Source: Anaerozeibacter sp031551775
GTDB taxonomy: Bacteria > Bacillota > Clostridia > Christensenellales > Aristaeellaceae
Assembly (NCBI GenBank): GCA_031551775.1
Contig: JAVBND010000006.1
Location: 62,001-126,000 of the forward strand
Direction of reading: 5' to 3'
Length of the DNA stretch: 64,000 bases
In this document: positions 1 to 8,322 of the stretch, piece by piece
Layout of the letters: each line of letters starts with the position of its first letter
Position numbering within the stretch: position 1 is the stretch's first letter
Made by a program: the position numbers and the translations under genes
Notes under the pieces: model-generated
Told to the model about the DNA's origin: nothing
Database searches by the model: none
What the model saw: the letters and a program-made list of their open reading frames with translations, nothing else

Positions 1-696
1 GGCAACTATGAAGTGGCGCGCGTACATGGCGTGGTGGGACCGGTCGCGCCGATGAGCATTGCATGGGCGGCGGACGCCTGCTATTTTCTGGGCAGAAGCG
101 GGCTGTGCGCGTACAACGGCGTGACTGTGTCGGGCGTTGGTGGCGGTGAGGTAAAAAGCGTGTTTGAGCGGGTCAACCCGCTCGCGGCAAACGGGGCGGT
201 GAGCGCGATTTACCGCGACAAACTCTTTCTCGCGCTGGCGCTCGACGGGGCGCAAAGCAACAACGCCGTCCTCGAAGTGGACCTTAAGCGCGGCACGTAC
301 CTCATCAAGACGGGGCTTGAAGCGCGCTGCTTTTTGCCCTTTGACGATGAGCTGCTCATGGCGGACGGGAGCGGACGGGTGTTCGTATATGGGGTCGGCG
401 ACACCTATGCGGGGCAAAAGATCGACGCGTTTTGGCGCGCGCCATGGCAAACCCTGAATGGAAAGCGAGGGCGCTTTGCGGAGCTGGCGATGTTTGCGAG
501 CGGGACGATGGACATTGTGCTTGAAACCGACGAAAGCCGCGTGATGCGCCGCGTGCGCTTGGGCGAAAGAATGCGTCCGGTGCGCGTGCCGCTCGGAGGG
601 CGGGGACGCAGGTACTGCCTTACCATCAAAAATGTGGACGGAGGACGGTTCACCGTTGCGCCGGGGCTGACGGTCTCGGTTGAAGAAGACGACTGA
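1..696 (+). CDS. Putative virion-associated protein, 5' partial
   Basis: The reading frame is open from the first base of the window, so the gene begins upstream and only its last 231 or so codons are seen. The visible protein is rich in short beta-strand-like segments separated by Gly and Asp turns, with several repeats of a strand-turn-strand character, which would suit a beta-propeller or virion structural protein. No signal peptide or membrane segment is visible. It lies 15 bases before a second protein with a long helical body, and such pairs are common in prophage structural regions. I recognise no catalytic motif. The phage assignment is inference from composition and neighbour only. 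Confidence 0.45.
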   Translation, partial: GNYEVARVHGVVGPVAPMSIAWAADACYFLGRSGLCAYNGVTVSGVGGGEVKSVFERVNPLAANGAVSAIYRDKLFLALALDGAQSNNAVLEVDLKRGTYLIKTGLEARCFLPFDDELLMADGSGRVFVYGVGDTYAGQKIDAFWRAPWQTLNGKRGRFAELAMFASGTMDIVLETDESRVMRRVRLGERMRPVRVPLGGRGRRYCLTIKNVDGGRFTVAPGLTVSVEEDD

Positions 697-711
697 AGGG
701 AGCGGACAAAG

Positions 712-1497
712 ATGGCATCTGAATACTTTGGGCTTAAAGGCAAACTGGTCAAGGAGTACCAGCAAGTACTCAATGGCCTGGGCGCCAATGTCAAGGTGAA
801 CGGCAAGTGGAACAAGAAGACCGAGGCGGCCTTCAACCAATACCGCGATCAATTCCTTGAGGCGATCGGGGTCAAGATCAAGGAGGCGGAGGCAAACCCC
901 TACCAAATGATGGACTACGCCACACGGTCGGATGAAGAACTCAGTCATGCTGCGCAAAACGCGTATGGATCGCTGTACGCGGGCGAAATCGAAGCGCTTG
1001 AGCGCGGCGCGCGCGATCAACAGGCGGCGCTTCAAGGTCAAATTGACGCGCTGGAACCCGAGTATCAACAAAAGCTCGGCCAACTCGCCGAGCAATATGC
1101 CACCCAGCGACAGGCGCTTTCCGACCAGGCGCTATCGCGCGGGCTTGGCCGTTCCAGCTATGTGACTGATCTTTTTTCTGGCAGTCAAAAGCGCGAAATG
1201 AGCGACGGTCAAGCGCTGGCTTCGGCAACCGAAGCGCGCAAGCGGTCGCTGACCGATTCGATGACCAAGGTTACGGGCGATCTGGCGCACTCGACATCGC
1301 GCCTCTTAGGCGAGCGCGAATCGAAAATCCTTTCGGCCATCGACGAGTACAGAAAGGGCGAAAGCGACAAGAGCAATCAGGCGCTTCAGTACAACAATAC
1401 CCTCCTCGCGCAGCACAGAACACAAACGGAGCAAACACGCCAGTTTGAACAGCAACTTAAGCAGGCCATGACCATTGCCAGAATGAAGAAAAAGTAA
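712..1497 (+). CDS. Coiled-coil protein with N-terminal peptidoglycan-binding-like segment, possibly phage structural
   Basis: A 261-residue protein starting at an ATG behind GGGAG. Residues about 8-45 read like a short peptidoglycan-binding-type helical repeat (LKGKLVKEYQ, then VNGKWNKKTEAAFNQYR). The remainder is Gln-, Glu-, Ala- and Lys-rich and predicted helical, with heptad-like spacing around residues 95-140 and 165-250, ending in a basic tail MKKK. No signal peptide is visible, so any cell-wall contact would come through phage lysis or injection rather than Sec export. It follows a likely virion protein by 15 bases and is followed by a possible terminator, so it may be the last gene of a prophage late operon. 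The function is unproven. Confidence 0.5.
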   Translation: MASEYFGLKGKLVKEYQQVLNGLGANVKVNGKWNKKTEAAFNQYRDQFLEAIGVKIKEAEANPYQMMDYATRSDEELSHAAQNAYGSLYAGEIEALERGARDQQAALQGQIDALEPEYQQKLGQLAEQYATQRQALSDQALSRGLGRSSYVTDLFSGSQKREMSDGQALASATEARKRSLTDSMTKVTGDLAHSTSRLLGERESKILSAIDEYRKGESDKSNQALQYNNTLLAQHRTQTEQTRQFEQQLKQAMTIARMKKK

Positions 1498-1511
1498 TAA
1501 TATACATAATG

Positions 1512-1573
1512 TTGCATAATATGCAAACATGCGCGCCGTATGGAATGAACTGGATTTATTCCTCGCGGCGCGT
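1512..1573 (+). terminator. Palindrome and stem-loop after the phage-like genes
   Basis: Two inverted repeats follow the stop at 1497. The first is the AT-rich TTGCATA-A-TATGCAA at 1512-1526. The second pairs CGCGCCG (about 1532-1538) with CGGCGCG (1566-1572), followed by TCTTT. The second is a weak terminator candidate with a long loop. The first could be an operator or part of an integration site. The rest of the gap to the promoter at 1655 shows nothing I recognise. Confidence 0.4.
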
Positions 1574-1654
1574 CTTTCCCTCAAATCTTTGGAAAAGAGC
1601 AACGCGGCGTGAATAAAAAATTTAAAAACCGCAAAGTTTTAACAAGCAAAAGGG

Positions 1655-1683
1655 TTGTATTCGATGATGCTGTGATGTATAAT
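1655..1683 (+). promoter_or_regulatory. Promoter of the amino-acid ABC transporter operon
   Basis: TTGTAT at 1655-1660 and a perfect TATAAT at 1678-1683 are separated by 17 bases, a sigma-A type promoter. A GGAGG ribosome binding site at 1701-1705 lies 8 bases before the ATG at 1714. Confidence 0.75.
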
Positions 1684-1713
1684 GATTGCATAAATTGATC
1701 GGAGGAAGTATCC

Positions 1714-2448
1714 ATGACAAAGATGAAAATGATCCTCTCCCTGATGCTATGCCTGATCCTCCTGACCGGAACTGCCTTTGCGAAGGATTTTGTCGTGGGC
1801 ACCAACCCTGAGTTTCCGCCGTTTGAGTTTGTGGGCGACACCGGCGAGATTGAGGGAATTGACGCGGAAATCATTGCGGCGATCATTGAAAAGATGGATC
1901 CTTCCAATACCTGCGTAATCGAAGCGATGGAGTTTGATTCGCTGGTTCCCGCACTGGCGAGCGGCAAGATCGATGTGGCGATCGCGGGTATGTCGGTAAC
2001 CGAAGATCGCATGAAGTCAGTTGACTTTACCAATCCTTACTTCGATGCCGTGCAGGCGATTATCGTTAAAGACGGCAGCGACATTAAAGGCGAAGCCGAC
2101 CTTGAAGGCAAGAAGATCGGTGTGCAGATGGGCACCACGGGCGACCTATATGTGACTGATACCGTAAACAATGCTGATATCCAGCGCTTCAGCAAGGGCA
2201 TCGACGCTGTGCAGGATGTCATCAACGGTCGCCTTGACGCTGTCGTGATTGATGCCGCGCCCGCCGCTGTATTTGCGTCGCAGGGACAGGGCCTGATCGT
2301 GTTGGGCGAGAAGCTCAACAGCGGTAACGAGCAATACGCCATCGCATTGCCCAAGGGCAGTGAATACCTGGATGCGTTCAATGAAGCGCTTGCTTCGCTC
2401 AAAACGGACGGTACACTTGATGCGATCCTGGCCAAGTATCAAGGCTAA
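1714..2448 (+). CDS. Polar amino-acid ABC transporter substrate-binding protein
   Basis: A 244-residue periplasmic-binding-protein family 3 member. The N-terminus has a basic start, a hydrophobic core and an AFA-KD cleavage site near residue 23. There is no lipobox Cys, which is unusual for a Gram-positive binding protein, so it may be released or held by its uncleaved signal. After the signal come VGTNPEFPPFEF, EGIDAEIIAAI and DVAIAGMSVTEDR, the family's usual ligand-contact segments (Arg at the carboxylate site). It is followed by permease and ATPase genes, forming a complete importer for a polar amino acid, probably glutamine, glutamate, arginine or cystine. The exact substrate cannot be read from the sequence. 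A promoter lies directly upstream. Confidence 0.9.
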   Translation: MTKMKMILSLMLCLILLTGTAFAKDFVVGTNPEFPPFEFVGDTGEIEGIDAEIIAAIIEKMDPSNTCVIEAMEFDSLVPALASGKIDVAIAGMSVTEDRMKSVDFTNPYFDAVQAIIVKDGSDIKGEADLEGKKIGVQMGTTGDLYVTDTVNNADIQRFSKGIDAVQDVINGRLDAVVIDAAPAAVFASQGQGLIVLGEKLNSGNEQYAIALPKGSEYLDAFNEALASLKTDGTLDAILAKYQG

Positions 2449-2472
2449 TTCAATAAAGCATTGAATGTCGCC

Positions 2473-2500
2473 AAGGGGCGGACCGAAGAGTCCGCCCCTT
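2473..2500 (+). promoter_or_regulatory. Intercistronic hairpin between binding protein and permease
   Basis: AAGGGGCGGA at 2473-2482 pairs perfectly with TCCGCCCCTT at 2491-2500 over an 8-base loop. No T-run follows, so it is more likely an mRNA-stabilising or partial-termination hairpin than a full terminator. It would favour high output of the binding protein relative to permease and ATPase. The permease ribosome binding site AAGGAGGT (2511-2518) lies just downstream. Confidence 0.65.
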
Positions 2501-2524
2501 GCGCGGCGTAAAGGAGGTCCCCCT

Positions 2525-3235
2525 TTGGAGGCGATTTGGGCCTGGTTTCAATCGATCGGTACGCAATTTCAGTTCAACATCCTGGACGGCGACCGATACA
2601 AGATGCTGCTCGACGGCTTGGGCGTGACGCTTACGGTCGCGCTGTCGGCGGCTGTGATCGGCATGGCGTTGGGTTGCGCGGTTGCGCTGATGAGGCTATC
2701 GAACGCGCGCATAGGAAGGTGGTATTTCCTCAGGTGGATCTCAACCATCTATGTGGACATCATCCGCGGTACACCCGTCGTTGTGCAACTTATGATCATG
2801 TACTTTATCATTCTGGTTCCGTTTAAGGATTTGAGCAAGACCACGGCGGCGATTCTCGCGTTTGGCCTCAACAGTGCGGCCTACGTCAGCGAGATGGTGC
2901 GCGGCGGGATTCTGGCCGTCGATAAGGGGCAAACCGAGGCGGGCCGTTCATTGGGCCTGAGCGGTGCATCGACCATGATTTTGATTGTGCTTCCGCAGAT
3001 GATCAAGATCACGCTGCCTTCGCTGTTCAATGAATTCATCATGCTGCTCAAGGAAACATCGGTCGTGGGCTTTATTGGGCTGATGGATCTGACCAAGGCG
3101 GGCGACTACATCAAGAGCCGTACATACGAGCCCTTCTTTCCGTTGCTGGTCGTCGCGGCCATCTACCTCGTGATGGTGTTGGGCCTTACGAAGGTGTTCA
3201 CGCGCATCGAGGGGAGGCTGAGGCAGGGTGATTAG
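2525..3235 (+). CDS. Polar amino-acid ABC transporter permease
   Basis: A HisM/GlnP-type permease of 236 residues. I place the start at TTG 2525, 6 bases after the strong AAGGAGGT. An in-frame ATG at 2465 would put the start inside or before the intercistronic hairpin and add a Pro/Arg-rich extension unlike the family. Hydrophobic segments lie near residues 35-60, 75-105, 115-130, 170-190 and 205-225. The EAA-loop signature is seen around VDKGQTEAGRSLGLSGAST. It sits in the cytoplasmic membrane and would form the channel with the ATPase that overlaps its 3' end by 8 bases. Confidence 0.88.
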   Translation: MEAIWAWFQSIGTQFQFNILDGDRYKMLLDGLGVTLTVALSAAVIGMALGCAVALMRLSNARIGRWYFLRWISTIYVDIIRGTPVVVQLMIMYFIILVPFKDLSKTTAAILAFGLNSAAYVSEMVRGGILAVDKGQTEAGRSLGLSGASTMILIVLPQMIKITLPSLFNEFIMLLKETSVVGFIGLMDLTKAGDYIKSRTYEPFFPLLVVAAIYLVMVLGLTKVFTRIEGRLRQGD

Positions 3236-3950
3236 CACAAAGGGATTGACCAAGGATTTCGGGCAGCTCAAGGTGCTGCGCGGCATCGACCAGCACGTCG
3301 CCAAAGGCGAGGTGGTGGTGGTCATCGGTCCGTCAGGGTCGGGAAAGAGCACATTCCTCAGGTGCTTGAACCTGCTCGAAAAGCCGAGCGGCGGGTCCAT
3401 CATGTTCGACGGGCAGGAGATCACCGCGCGCGGCGTTGACATCGACAAGGTGCGCCGGAAGATGGGCATGGTGTTTCAGCAGTTCAACCTGTTTCCCCAC
3501 AAAAAGGTCATCGACAACATCACGCTTGCGCCGGTGCATTTGAAGATTCAAACCAAGGACGAAGCGCGGGAAAAAGCCATATCGCTTTTGAACCGTGTGG
3601 GCTTGATTGACAAGGCGGAAGCCTACCCGGCGCAACTGTCCGGCGGACAGAAGCAGCGCATTGCCATCGTGCGCGCACTCGCGATGGACCCGGAGGTCAT
3701 GCTGTTTGACGAACCCACGAGCGCGCTTGACCCCGAGATGGTGGGCGAAGTGCTTGACGTTATGAAGGCGCTGGCCAAGGATGGCATGACCATGGTCGTG
3801 GTCACACACGAGATGGGTTTTGCGCGCGAAGTGGGCGACCGCGTGCTGTTTATGGACGAAGGGATGGTCATTGAAGAAGGCACGCCCGATCAGATATTTT
3901 TACGTCCAAAGCACAAGCGCACGCAGGACTTCCTCAGCAAGCTTTTGTAA
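3228..3950 (+). CDS. Polar amino-acid ABC transporter ATPase (GlnQ type)
   Basis: A 240-residue ABC ATPase. It shows Walker A GPSGSGKST at residues 34-42, a Q-loop in VFQQFNLFPH, signature LSGGQKQR near 137-144, Walker B LFDEPTSALDPE near 158-170 and switch His in VVTHEMGFA. The start is a GTG that overlaps the permease stop by 8 bases with GGGGAGG 10 bases upstream, which indicates translational coupling. PHKKVIDN and the length are typical of the glutamine/polar amino acid subfamily. It powers uptake by the preceding permease and binding protein. Confidence 0.92.
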   Translation: MISTKGLTKDFGQLKVLRGIDQHVAKGEVVVVIGPSGSGKSTFLRCLNLLEKPSGGSIMFDGQEITARGVDIDKVRRKMGMVFQQFNLFPHKKVIDNITLAPVHLKIQTKDEAREKAISLLNRVGLIDKAEAYPAQLSGGQKQRIAIVRALAMDPEVMLFDEPTSALDPEMVGEVLDVMKALAKDGMTMVVVTHEMGFAREVGDRVLFMDEGMVIEEGTPDQIFLRPKHKRTQDFLSKLL

Positions 3951-3966
3951 AGCAAGGCAATCGGCG

Positions 3967-3998
3967 ACGCCGCCCGGCACCAAACCGGGTGGCGTTTT
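3967..3998 (+). terminator. Rho-independent terminator of the ABC operon
   Basis: An 11-pair stem with one G-U pair (3967-3977 with 3985-3995), a 7-base loop and TTTT after the stem. It lies 16 bases after the ATPase stop. Confidence 0.75.
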
Positions 3999-4163
3999 GG
4001 CGTTTTGGTTTATTGCCGGATACCTTCTTCTGCGCACTCGATGCTGAGGGCGCATTTGTTATCGATCTTCGCTGAGCATGTGGCCTTCCGGCGAAGCGCC
4101 GTGTTTTTTCGCATCCGGCACGTGCTTTGCTGGAAAACTTAAATTACGCTCGCGCCCTCGCGC
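3999..4163. other. Intergenic stretch with a second weak terminator-like hairpin
   Basis: No gene is seen here. A short hairpin CGGCG-AAG-CGCCG at 4089-4101 is followed by TGTTTTTT and could be a second terminator for the upstream operon or a remnant. The rest has no feature I recognise. Confidence 0.4.
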
Positions 4164-4192
4164 TTGTTCGAAGGATGAAAGCGTGGTATAAT
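4164..4192 (+). promoter_or_regulatory. Promoter of the rng-miaB-mutSL operon
   Basis: TTGTTC at 4164-4169 and TATAAT at 4187-4192 are 17 bases apart. This is the only good promoter seen before the nine closely packed genes from 4266 to 16920. Confidence 0.7.
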
Positions 4193-4265
4193 AATATGGT
4201 TTAGCTTTATGTCAAATTTCGCGCCAAACGCGGTGCGGATTGGCATGACTTGGGAGGACGCTCAT

Positions 4266-6107
4266 TTGAATTTCTCCGATAGAATCGACGCGCTGCTGGC
4301 GCGGGTAGAAAAACCGGTGCGGTACATGGGCGCGGAATTTGGATCCGTGATAAAGGACGCATCCAAGATAAACGTGCGCTACGCGTTCTTGTTTCCCGAT
4401 ACTTACGAGGTGGGCATGTCGCACCTAGGCATGAAGATCCTCTACGACGCGATCAACCGCAGGGACGACGCTTGGTGCGAGCGCGTGTTCTCGCCGTGGG
4501 TGGACATGGAAGACGCCATGCGCGAAGATGGGGTGGAGCTCTTTTCGCTCGAATCAAGGACGCCGATCAATCGGTTTGACCTGCTTGGCGTGACACTCCA
4601 ATACGAAATGAGTTATACCAACATCCTTTCAGCGCTCTCGCTTTCGGGGATACCCCTCAGGCAGGCGGAGCGAAACGGCGGCCCATTCGTAATCTGCGGC
4701 GGTCCCTGCGCGTTCAACCCCGAACCGCTTGCTGACTTTGTGGACTTTTTCGTGTTGGGGGATGGGGAAGAAGCGACGCTTGCGACCATAGATGCGTACA
4801 AGACGTGGAAGGCATCGGACGCGCCGCGCGAGGAATACTTGAAAGCGGTCGCGCGCATCCCGGGCGTCTATGTGCCGTCGCTGTACGACGTTTCTTACAA
4901 TGACGACGGAACCATTCGAAGCATCTCGCCCAAGCCCGGAAGAGCGGCGCCCGCCGTTGTCAAAAAGGCGCTGGTGAACGACCTGACTGGCGCCGTGTAT
5001 CCCGAAAACCTGATCGTGCCCTACGGAGATGTGGTGCACAACCGAATCATGCTTGAGATATTCCGCGGTTGTACGCGCGGGTGTCGTTTTTGCCAGGCGG
5101 GCATGATCTACCGACCGGTCCGCGAGCGCTCGAAGGAAAAGCTGATGGAAATTGCGGACAAACTCGTGCGATCAACCGGATACGATGAGATTTCGCTCAT
5201 GAGCCTGTCGAGCGGCGATTACTCCTGCCTGACAGAACTCGCGCGCGACATGATGGAGCGCTTCTCAAAGCGCCGGGTCAAGATTTCGTTGCCATCGCTT
5301 CGGATTGATTCGCTGGTCAAGGATGCGCTCAACGAAACGCAGAAGGTCAGAAAGACCGCCTTGACGCTCGCGCCGGAGGCCGGAACACAGCGCCTGAGGG
5401 ACGTGATCAACAAGGGCGTGACGGAAGAAGATTTATTGCGCAGCGTAAACGACGCGTTCGAATCAGGCTGGTCCGCCGTAAAGCTGTACTTCATGCTGGG
5501 TTTGCCCACCGAGACGGACGAGGACGTGGAGGGCATCGCCGACCTTGCGCGCAAAGTGCAGCAGTGCTATTTTGCCCGGCCCAAATCTGAGCGCGCACCG
5601 GGATTGCGCATCACGGTGAGCGCATCGGTGTTTGTGCCCAAGCCCTTCACTCCGTTTGAGTGGTCGGGACAGCTTGACCGCGAGACGGTTATCGCGCGCC
5701 AAATGAGGCTTAAGGCTGAACTGGGCAAGATCAAGGGCGTGGATTTTAAATATCACGCGCCGGATCTTAGCTATATCGAGGCGGTGTTTGCGCGCGGTGA
5801 TCGGCGTCTTGGCGCGGCGCTTGAGCGCGCGTGGGAACTGGGATGCCGCTTTGACGGTTGGAGCGACCAGTTCCGGTATGATCTGTGGATGAGGGCGTTT
5901 GAGGAGATGGGCATTGATCCCCAATTCTACGCCACGCGCGAGCGGACGGTGGGCGAGGTGTTTCCCTGGGGGCATCTGGACGCCGGGGTGAACGAGGATT
6001 TCCTCAGGCGCGAGTGGGAAAAGGCGCAGCGCGCCCAAATGACGCAGGATTGCCGGAATGGATGCGTGGGCTGCGGAATGAACCGGTATGAGGGGGCGTG
6101 CGTATGA
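4266..6107 (+). CDS. TIGR03960-type B12-binding-like/radical SAM protein
   Basis: A 613-residue protein of the large radical SAM family usually followed by a DUF2344 protein. The region near residues 30-170 resembles a B12-binding-like fold (FPDTYEVGMSHLG, then VICGGPCAFNPEP). The SAM-cluster motif CTRGCRFC gives Cys 269, 273 and 276. The C-terminus carries more Cys (DCRNGCVGCG, then GACV), possibly for a second cluster. I choose TTG 4266 because GGGAGG ends 8 bases upstream; an in-frame ATG at 4209 has no ribosome binding site. The next gene overlaps by ATGA. In this family the paired proteins usually precede RNase G and ribosomal protein genes. The reaction is unknown to me. Confidence 0.85.
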   Translation: MNFSDRIDALLARVEKPVRYMGAEFGSVIKDASKINVRYAFLFPDTYEVGMSHLGMKILYDAINRRDDAWCERVFSPWVDMEDAMREDGVELFSLESRTPINRFDLLGVTLQYEMSYTNILSALSLSGIPLRQAERNGGPFVICGGPCAFNPEPLADFVDFFVLGDGEEATLATIDAYKTWKASDAPREEYLKAVARIPGVYVPSLYDVSYNDDGTIRSISPKPGRAAPAVVKKALVNDLTGAVYPENLIVPYGDVVHNRIMLEIFRGCTRGCRFCQAGMIYRPVRERSKEKLMEIADKLVRSTGYDEISLMSLSSGDYSCLTELARDMMERFSKRRVKISLPSLRIDSLVKDALNETQKVRKTALTLAPEAGTQRLRDVINKGVTEEDLLRSVNDAFESGWSAVKLYFMLGLPTETDEDVEGIADLARKVQQCYFARPKSERAPGLRITVSASVFVPKPFTPFEWSGQLDRETVIARQMRLKAELGKIKGVDFKYHAPDLSYIEAVFARGDRRLGAALERAWELGCRFDGWSDQFRYDLWMRAFEEMGIDPQFYATRERTVGEVFPWGHLDAGVNEDFLRREWEKAQRAQMTQDCRNGCVGCGMNRYEGACV

Positions 6108-6790
6108 GGGCGATTTATCAGTTTGGCAAGACGCGCCGACTCATGTGCATCTCCCACCTTGACCTTCAGCGCTTTATGGGCATGGCGCTACGCAGGACGG
6201 AACTGCCCGTCGCCTACTCGCAAGGGTTCAACCCCCACCCGGTGCTATCCTTCGCATCAGCGCTTGCCACCGGCTGGACCAGTGAGGCGGAACTGATGGA
6301 CATCAAGATGGCCCAAAGCGTAAGCGAGGCGTTCGCGTTTACCGAGATGATGAAAGCGCTGCCGCCCGACTTGCCGCTTCACGCGGTGCGGCTTGTGGAC
6401 GATCGGCACCCTGCGCTTATGGCGCGGCTGACCATGGCCGATTACCGTGTATCGCTGACCGGCGATACGGCGCAGGCGGTCGCGGATCAGGTTCCGGAAT
6501 ATCTTGCGCAAAGGGAAGTCATTGCGCTCCGCAAGACCAAGTCTGGAGAAAAACAGACCGACATACGACCGATGTCTGTTATCGTTGAACCAAAACAGAC
6601 TGAAGACGGATTTGAAATTTACATGCGACTGATGCTGACGGAACGCGCGACCCTCAAGCCTGATCTGTTGCTGCGGGTCTTGTCCGCGCGCGCGGGCGCG
6701 GAGGTTCCCGCCGCGCGAATACACAGGACCGCCCTCTTGGGGCTTGACGGTAGCGGCGCGCCTGTCGATTTGTTCAGACTTGAGGCGTGA
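6104..6790 (+). CDS. TIGR03936-type radical SAM-associated protein (DUF2344)
   Basis: A 228-residue protein with the typical opening YQFGKTRRLMCISHLDLQR and the SQGFNPHPVLSFASAL segment of DUF2344. It is nearly always encoded next to, or fused with, the TIGR03960 radical SAM protein, as here, and presumably acts on the same, still undefined, substrate. The ATG at 6104 overlaps the preceding stop (ATGA) and has AGGGGG 7 bases upstream. A GTG at 6098 is too close to that site. The family is well conserved but biochemically uncharacterised as far as I know. Confidence 0.85.
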   Translation: MRAIYQFGKTRRLMCISHLDLQRFMGMALRRTELPVAYSQGFNPHPVLSFASALATGWTSEAELMDIKMAQSVSEAFAFTEMMKALPPDLPLHAVRLVDDRHPALMARLTMADYRVSLTGDTAQAVADQVPEYLAQREVIALRKTKSGEKQTDIRPMSVIVEPKQTEDGFEIYMRLMLTERATLKPDLLLRVLSARAGAEVPAARIHRTALLGLDGSGAPVDLFRLEA

Positions 6791-8322
6791 TGATGGAAAA
6801 AGAGACGATGGCAAAAAAACAGTTGCTTCTCGAATCGCGCGGCGGGCAGACGCGCCTGGCCCTGATTGAAGACGGGACGCTTGCTGAAATGTACGTGGAG
6901 CGTACGGGGCAGGAGAAGCTGGTTGGAAACTTGTACGTAGGTCGGGTGATGAACGTCCTGCCCGGCATGCAGGCGGCGTTTGTCGATATAGGGCTGAGCA
7001 AGAACGGCTTTTTATACGCGGGCGATATTCAGGTGGATCGCGGGATTCTTGGTCCCGACGCCGAAGCGCTTGACCAGGAGCTTCGCGGCCAATCGATCAA
7101 GAAGCTCATCAAATCCGGCCAGGAAGTGCTGGTGCAAGTGGTCAAGGAACCGGGCGGGGACAAGGGTCCGCGCCTTAGCATGAACGTAACGCTGCCGGGG
7201 AGGCTGGCGGTACTGCTTCCGACCGTCAAGTACGTGGGCGTATCGCGGCGCATTGAATCAGAAGACGAACGAGAGCGGTTGCGCGCGCTCGCCGAGGCGG
7301 TCAAGCCCGAGGGCATGGGGCTGATCGTACGCACGGCCGCTCAGGGCGTGTGCGGAGAAGCGCTGAAGCGCGACATCGAGTACCTCGCGCGCCTCTGGGC
7401 TTCGATCAAGGATAAAGCATGTTTTACCGCCGCGCCCAAACTTTTGCACCGCGATCTTTCTCTGACCCACCGCGCGGTGCGCGACATGTTGCTGCCGGAC
7501 GTTGACGTACTCGCCATCGACGGGCAAGCCGCGTATGAAGACGCGCTAAAAAACGCCGCCATGCTGTCGCCGGAAATGAAGGACAAGGTTCTGCGCTGCG
7601 AGGGAGGCGGCCTGTTTGACGCAAACCGCGTGAATGCGCAAGTGGAGAAGGCGCTCTCGCGGCGCGTATGGCTCAAAAGCGGTGGGTACTTGGTGTTCGA
7701 TTACGCAGAGGCGCTGACCGTGATCGATGTGAACACGGGCAAGTACGTGGGGAAAAAGACGCTGTCGGACACGGTTTTTGAAATCAACCTTGAAGCGGCG
7801 CGCGAAATCGCCCATCAACTGCGCCTTCGTGATATCGGCGGCATCATCGTAATCGATTTTATCGACATGGACGAGGCATCACACCGCGCGGCGTTGCTGG
7901 ACCTCCTGGCCGCCGAACTCAAGCGCGACCGGACAAAGACCAACCTGGTGGGTTTTACCGGCCTTGGGCTGGTCGAGATGACGCGCAAGAAAGTGCATCA
8001 ACCGCTTTACACCGCATTGACTGAGCCGTGTCCCGAGTGCTCGGGCGGCGGCCGCGTTGTGGGCGCGGAAACGGTGGCGCGTGAAATTTTGTCAGAGCTT
8101 CAAAAAGCGGCAACGGGCGGCGGCGCATGGCTGGTGGTGGCCCGTGACGATGTCGCGGAGCGGTTGCTTCTGCTGGGCGCCCCGGAGGGCGTGCGCGCTT
8201 ATGTGCGCGCGGATGCTGGACGCAAGAAAAGTGTTTACGAGATCAAGCCGGTGAACGCGCACGAACTGCCCAAGGGCAGCCGCCCGCTTTCACAAGTAAG
8301 TTTTCAGGAGCAATTGCCATGA
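6790..8322 (+). CDS. rng: Ribonuclease E/G family endoribonuclease
   Basis: An approximately 510-residue RNase G-like enzyme that processes rRNA and mRNA. The S1 RNA-binding segment spans about residues 35-120 (VGRVMNVLPGMQAAFVDIG). The catalytic metal Asp residues are seen in VIDVNTG (D313) and DFIDMD (D356); the 43-residue spacing matches E. coli RNase E. The zinc-link Cys pair is CPEC at 414-417. There is no long RNase E C-terminal scaffold, so it matches the short RNase G form. Start candidates ATG 6790 and 6793 overlap the upstream stop; ATG 6808 is possible. It sits between the DUF2344 gene and miaB with overlapping starts and stops. Confidence 0.92.
   Translation: MMEKETMAKKQLLLESRGGQTRLALIEDGTLAEMYVERTGQEKLVGNLYVGRVMNVLPGMQAAFVDIGLSKNGFLYAGDIQVDRGILGPDAEALDQELRGQSIKKLIKSGQEVLVQVVKEPGGDKGPRLSMNVTLPGRLAVLLPTVKYVGVSRRIESEDERERLRALAEAVKPEGMGLIVRTAAQGVCGEALKRDIEYLARLWASIKDKACFTAAPKLLHRDLSLTHRAVRDMLLPDVDVLAIDGQAAYEDALKNAAMLSPEMKDKVLRCEGGGLFDANRVNAQVEKALSRRVWLKSGGYLVFDYAEALTVIDVNTGKYVGKKTLSDTVFEINLEAAREIAHQLRLRDIGGIIVIDFIDMDEASHRAALLDLLAAELKRDRTKTNLVGFTGLGLVEMTRKKVHQPLYTALTEPCPECSGGGRVVGAETVAREILSELQKAATGGGAWLVVARDDVAERLLLLGAPEGVRAYVRADAGRKKSVYEIKPVNAHELPKGSRPLSQVSFQEQLP

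Noticed and set aside
1498..1713. An amino-acid riboswitch before the ABC transporter
   Set aside because: Only about 20 bases separate the -10 box from the ribosome binding site, too short for a known riboswitch.
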